Of a DNA stretch of 64,000 bases, positions 61,501 to 64,000 are shown in pieces. The position numbers and the translations under genes were made by a program. This stretch comes from UBA4292 sp964648695. GTDB taxonomy: Bacteria > Bacillota > Clostridia > Lachnospirales > Lachnospiraceae. Numbering within the stretch: the stretch's first letter is position 1; every line of letters begins with the position of its first letter. Under the pieces are notes generated by a model that was given only the letters and a program-made list of their open reading frames with translations, was not told where the DNA came from and did not search any database. Where the stretch lies: positions 1 through 64,000 of the forward strand of contig CAZYLH010000001.1 in assembly GCA_964648695.1 (NCBI GenBank), in the 5' to 3' direction.

Positions 61501-62213
61501 ACTTCTTCCTCAGTGTCTAACGCGACAGTGGAGTTTAATAAGCCAATGCTCTCCAGGGGCCAAATGCGAAGCCATGCTTTCCCCTCAATCTGATTCCTGT
61601 ATACTATCCCCACATCAGCCACCCTGCTGTCAGAGCTCTCATTGCGGTTATCTCCCAGAACAAAATACTCTCCATCTCCTAATGTGATCGGCTGCGCGGC
61701 AATTCCTGCGCTTATTATAGGCTCAAGGCCGTATACATCATCCTCTAATATCTCCCCGTTGATATAGACATATCCGCCGATGATTTGAACCGTCTCTCCC
61801 GGCAGACCTATTATACGCTTAATGTAATACACATTGTTGCCCTTATCATATGCAAAGACGATAATATCGTAGCGCTCAGGCTCTGCAAAATAATATGAAA
61901 ATTTGTTAACGAGCACATTATCCCCGGACGAAAGTGTTGGCTGCATTGAAGCGCCCTCCACCACAGTGCGCTGAAAGCCAAAATTTGCGAGAAGAATACA
62001 TAAGCTCATGATGATAACAAAATAGAGAAACGCCCAGATTATAGACAAAAGTAAATTTTTCTTCTCCTTAAGGCCAACAGACTCATCATCCACATCTATA
62101 AATTCAAGCTCTACTTCCTCTAAAGGCTCATCCCCTTCAATCGCTTCATCCAAAGCCTCGCTCTCACTCTTTTTCATTTCCTGCAAAACTTCACTACTAT
62201 CCATATCACTCAT
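61497..62213 (-). CDS. lepB: Signal peptidase I (first paralogue)
   Basis: A 238-residue type I signal peptidase. The acidic cytoplasmic extension (residues 1-50) is unusual in length; one membrane anchor (about 54-75) is followed by catalytic Ser in GASMQPTLSSGD, catalytic Lys in YIKRIIGLPGETV, and LGDNRNESSDSR. It overlaps rbgA by 8 bp and rnhB by 4 bp. Confidence 0.95.
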   Translation of the reverse strand: MSDMDSSEVLQEMKKSESEALDEAIEGDEPLEEVELEFIDVDDESVGLKEKKNLLLSIIWAFLYFVIIMSLCILLANFGFQRTVVEGASMQPTLSSGDNVLVNKFSYYFAEPERYDIIVFAYDKGNNVYYIKRIIGLPGETVQIIGGYVYINGEILEDDVYGLEPIISAGIAAQPITLGDGEYFVLGDNRNESSDSRVADVGIVYRNQIEGKAWLRIWPLESIGLLNSTVALDTEEEV

Positions 62214-63072
62214 TCTCGTTTTCTAGCGCGGGGATTTCAAGAGAAATACGCCCCAGTTTTCCTGAACGAAAATCCTCTAGTAAAAAGCGGCATGCCTTGT
62301 TCACATCTGGCTCTCCACCTTTTTTTAGAGCATGTCTTACAAGGGCTAACTTCTGCAGGATAATGTAATGCTCCTCATTCTCCTCTATAGAGACATTGTA
62401 ACGAGTGTTAAGGGAAGTAGGATTTATTATAAGAAGCTCCTTTAATAGGCTTGCTGCAAGGTCTGAGAGTTCGATAATCTCATCATTTATGGAGCCAAGA
62501 TAAGCCAGATGAAGTCCCACCTTGGGATCATCAAACTTTGGCCATAATATGCCTGGGGTATCTAAAAGCTCCACCTGCTTATTAAGCCTTATCCACTGGT
62601 TTCCCCTAGTCACGCCTGGTTTGTTACCAGTTTTTGTACAAGCTCTTCCCGCGATGGAATTTATCAAGGTGGATTTACCAACATTTGGTATACCCACCAC
62701 CATAACACGAACAGGCCTGTTAAGGATTCCCCTCTTTTTATCTCTCTCAAATTTTTTCTGAGCCACCTTCATGATGGCATCAACCATGGGCTTTTTTGCA
62801 CCGCTGTTTCTTGCATCTAACAAAACAGTGTGGATACCCTTCTTCTCAAAGTAGCTCTTCCAGGCTTTATTTATATCTTCACTCGCTAAATCCGCTTTGT
62901 TTAGTATTACCATCCTAAGCTTGCCGGTCGCAAGCTTATCAATATCAGGATTTTGGCTGCTAAGCGGAGCTCTCGCATCCAAAAGCTCCACCACCATATC
63001 CACCAGCTTTACATCATCCTGCATGGCACGTCTTGCCTTAGCCATATGTCCAGGATACCACTGAACCTGCAT
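62206..63072 (-). CDS. rbgA: Ribosome biogenesis GTPase RbgA (YlqF)
   Basis: A 288-residue circularly permuted GTPase for late 50S assembly: G4 LNKADLA comes before G1 GIPNVGKSTLINS, G3 DTPG. N-terminal VQWYPGHMAKARR and the C-terminal RNA-binding helices are typical. It lies between two signal peptidase genes. Confidence 0.95.
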   Translation of the reverse strand: MQVQWYPGHMAKARRAMQDDVKLVDMVVELLDARAPLSSQNPDIDKLATGKLRMVILNKADLASEDINKAWKSYFEKKGIHTVLLDARNSGAKKPMVDAIMKVAQKKFERDKKRGILNRPVRVMVVGIPNVGKSTLINSIAGRACTKTGNKPGVTRGNQWIRLNKQVELLDTPGILWPKFDDPKVGLHLAYLGSINDEIIELSDLAASLLKELLIINPTSLNTRYNVSIEENEEHYIILQKLALVRHALKKGGEPDVNKACRFLLEDFRSGKLGRISLEIPALENENE

Positions 63073-63081
63073 ACTTTCTCC

Positions 63082-63630
63082 TCACTGTATCATCCCTACG
63101 CTGCTTAAGGGATAAATGCAAAACCATACCTTCCCTATAATCGAAGAACGACTCACATCTTTCACATTCTCAAAACGGCTGTCATCACTAGAAGACGGGT
63201 TGTCCCCCAGTACAAAATAGGTATCCTCATCAAGCACAATCTCATCCTGTGCCCTGCCAGAAACTAAAATCTCACCGATAGGCGTATTTTCTAAAACCAT
63301 TCCGTTTATCAGTATATTTCCGTCAACAATCTGTACTGTCTCTCCCGGAAGGCCAATAATCCTCTTTACACTAAGCGTCCCCGTCTCATCTTCAAAGAGG
63401 ATAATATCAAATCTTTGGGGATCGCTTACAAGATAGGTGAATTTGTCTATAAGAACAATGTCCTGATCAAGGATCGTATCCCTCATAGCGCTTCCCGAGA
63501 CAACATGCTGCATCCCAAATAGCTCCGTGAGAAATAGAGCGATCACTGCTATGATCAATAAATTAGATAGCCAAATTAAGGATGTACGAAAGAAATGCGG
63601 TCGTTCATGTTTTAAATATCTCATGAACAT
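63082..63630 (-). CDS. lepB: Signal peptidase I (second paralogue)
   Basis: About 182 residues: single anchor SLIWLSNLLIIAVIALFL, catalytic Ser in VSGSAMRDTILDQD, catalytic Lys in SVKRIIGLPGETV, and LGDNPSSSDDSR. The Ser motif reads GSAMRDT instead of GxSMxPT, so substrate preference may differ from the paralogue 9 bp beyond rbgA. AAAGG lies four bases ahead of ATG 63630 and ten ahead of ATG 63624; either start is possible. Confidence 0.92.
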   Translation of the reverse strand: MFMRYLKHERPHFFRTSLIWLSNLLIIAVIALFLTELFGMQHVVSGSAMRDTILDQDIVLIDKFTYLVSDPQRFDIILFEDETGTLSVKRIIGLPGETVQIVDGNILINGMVLENTPIGEILVSGRAQDEIVLDEDTYFVLGDNPSSSDDSRFENVKDVSRSSIIGKVWFCIYPLSSVGMIQ

Positions 63631-63745
63631 CACACCTTTTTCTAAACCAAATAACCTGCCAAGCCTAAAAATCCACTTAGGCACTCTAATCGTAAAAAGT
63701 CATGCTTATCTGCATGGGCATATCTGATCCTTTATCGTCTGTATC

Positions 63746-63774
63746 ATAGTAGCAGTAAATCTGATAAAAAACAA
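63746..63774 (-). promoter_or_regulatory. Promoter of the lepB-rbgA-lepB-rnhB-yraN-pgeF operon
   Basis: On the minus strand TTGTTT (63769-63774), 17 bp, TACTAT (63746-63751). Confidence 0.55.
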
Positions 63775-63793
63775 GCCCTGATTGGCTTTCTTT

Positions 63794-63830
63794 AAAAAAA
63801 AGCGCCCCGTGGTTTATTCCACAGAGCGCG
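63794..63830 (-). terminator. Terminator of the surface-protein gene
   Basis: GCGC..GTGG and CCAC..GCGC pair around TTTATT (63802-63829); eight Ts follow on the minus strand. Confidence 0.85.
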
Positions 63831-63844
63831 GTGTTACGGATTAG

Positions 63845-64000
63845 TTATGCAGCATAGTTTCTCTTGCGATTGTAAAGGACAGAGCCAGCCAGACCTGCTC
63901 CAGCAAAAAGCGCCATGGCAAACAAAGAGGCGATGGGCGCATCGTCTCCCGTCAAAGTGGAAACGTTTGCTTCTTCCTCTTCCAGAGCGAGATAATCTGT
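63845..64000 (-). CDS. C-terminal tail of a surface protein with sorting-like signal (truncated by window edge)
   Basis: The last 51 residues of an exported protein. An acidic spacer (ALEEEEANVSTL) is followed by TGDDAPI, a 20-residue hydrophobic helix (ASLFAMALFAGAGLAGSVLY) and a basic end NRKRNYAA. This is the layout of a Gram-positive cell-wall sorting signal in which the LPxTG-type motif has become STLTGD, a variation common in clostridial surface proteins. The main domain lies outside the window, so function is unknown. Confidence 0.75.
   Translation of the reverse strand, partial: TDYLALEEEEANVSTLTGDDAPIASLFAMALFAGAGLAGSVLYNRKRNYAA

Noticed and set aside
1..64000. tRNA, rRNA or CRISPR arrays
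   Set aside because: Reading both strands showed no cloverleaf with a TTCGA-type arm, no rRNA segments and no regularly spaced repeats; the only short-period repeats are the coding 36-bp units and the toxin promoter repeats.

Overview
The window reads as a low-to-mid GC Gram-positive anaerobe of class Clostridia, most likely a gut Lachnospiraceae. The basis is the gene order asp23-nusB-xseA-xseB-ispA-dxs-tlyA-nadK-argR-recN, a 396-residue clostridial-type PRPP synthase, an NfnAB-type flavoprotein pair, LacI- and GntR-controlled glycan loci, and consensus sigma-A promoters with strong GGAGG ribosome sites. It is a draft assembly with three 100-N gaps. Two of the gaps are flanked by exact 55-bp duplications and are scaffolding artefacts; the third hides real sequence.

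Layout. 1-600: a probable SOS-induced LysM membrane protein behind a LexA box, converging on glmS (574-2391). 2.4-4.2 kb: divergent control region and a repeat-rich single-pass membrane protein. 4.2-9.3 kb: a duplicated PF06541-type membrane protein, a MacB-like ABC exporter and a BI-1 family protein. 9.5-18.5 kb: an alpha-mannoside locus (GH38, GH125, sugar ABC importer, hybrid GntR/LacI-type regulator with visible operators). 18.6-21.3 kb: a zinc/cadmium efflux module (ArsR sensor, separate HMA protein, P1B ATPase). 21.3-24.4 kb: ridA, pnp and rpsO. 24.4-29.1 kb: a beta-mannooligosaccharide locus whose central gene fuses cellobiose 2-epimerase to mannosylglucose phosphorylase, followed by an LtaS-like enzyme. 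31.3-37 kb: DAHP synthase, argS, a HigB/HigA toxin-antitoxin pair and glgA. 37-46 kb: the recN...asp23 operon. 46-52 kb: nfnBA, xylB and rqcH. 52-58 kb: prsA-like lipoprotein, maf, gpsA, plsY, der and a radical-SAM/DUF512 protein. 58.3-63.6 kb: prs, pgeF, yraN, rnhB, lepB, rbgA and a second lepB. At the right edge is the C-terminal tail of a surface protein.

How it works together. The two mannose loci are complementary. One imports and trims alpha-mannosides of the N-glycan or yeast-mannan type. The other degrades beta-1,4-mannooligosaccharides by intracellular epimerisation and phosphorolysis, which conserves bond energy as mannose 1-phosphate. This suits life on host and plant glycans.

The least explained signal is a dispersed family of structured elements. 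Two full copies (31310-31473 plus; 45965-46130 minus) are about 165 nt and fold into a closing helix enclosing three hairpins. A 69-nt internally deleted copy lies at 2602-2670, and a decayed 3' fragment at 51916-51958. Paired positions differ in compensatory fashion between copies. The three copies with ends lie sense-strand between a promoter and a gene, which fits either a small non-autonomous mobile element or a conserved RNA domain.
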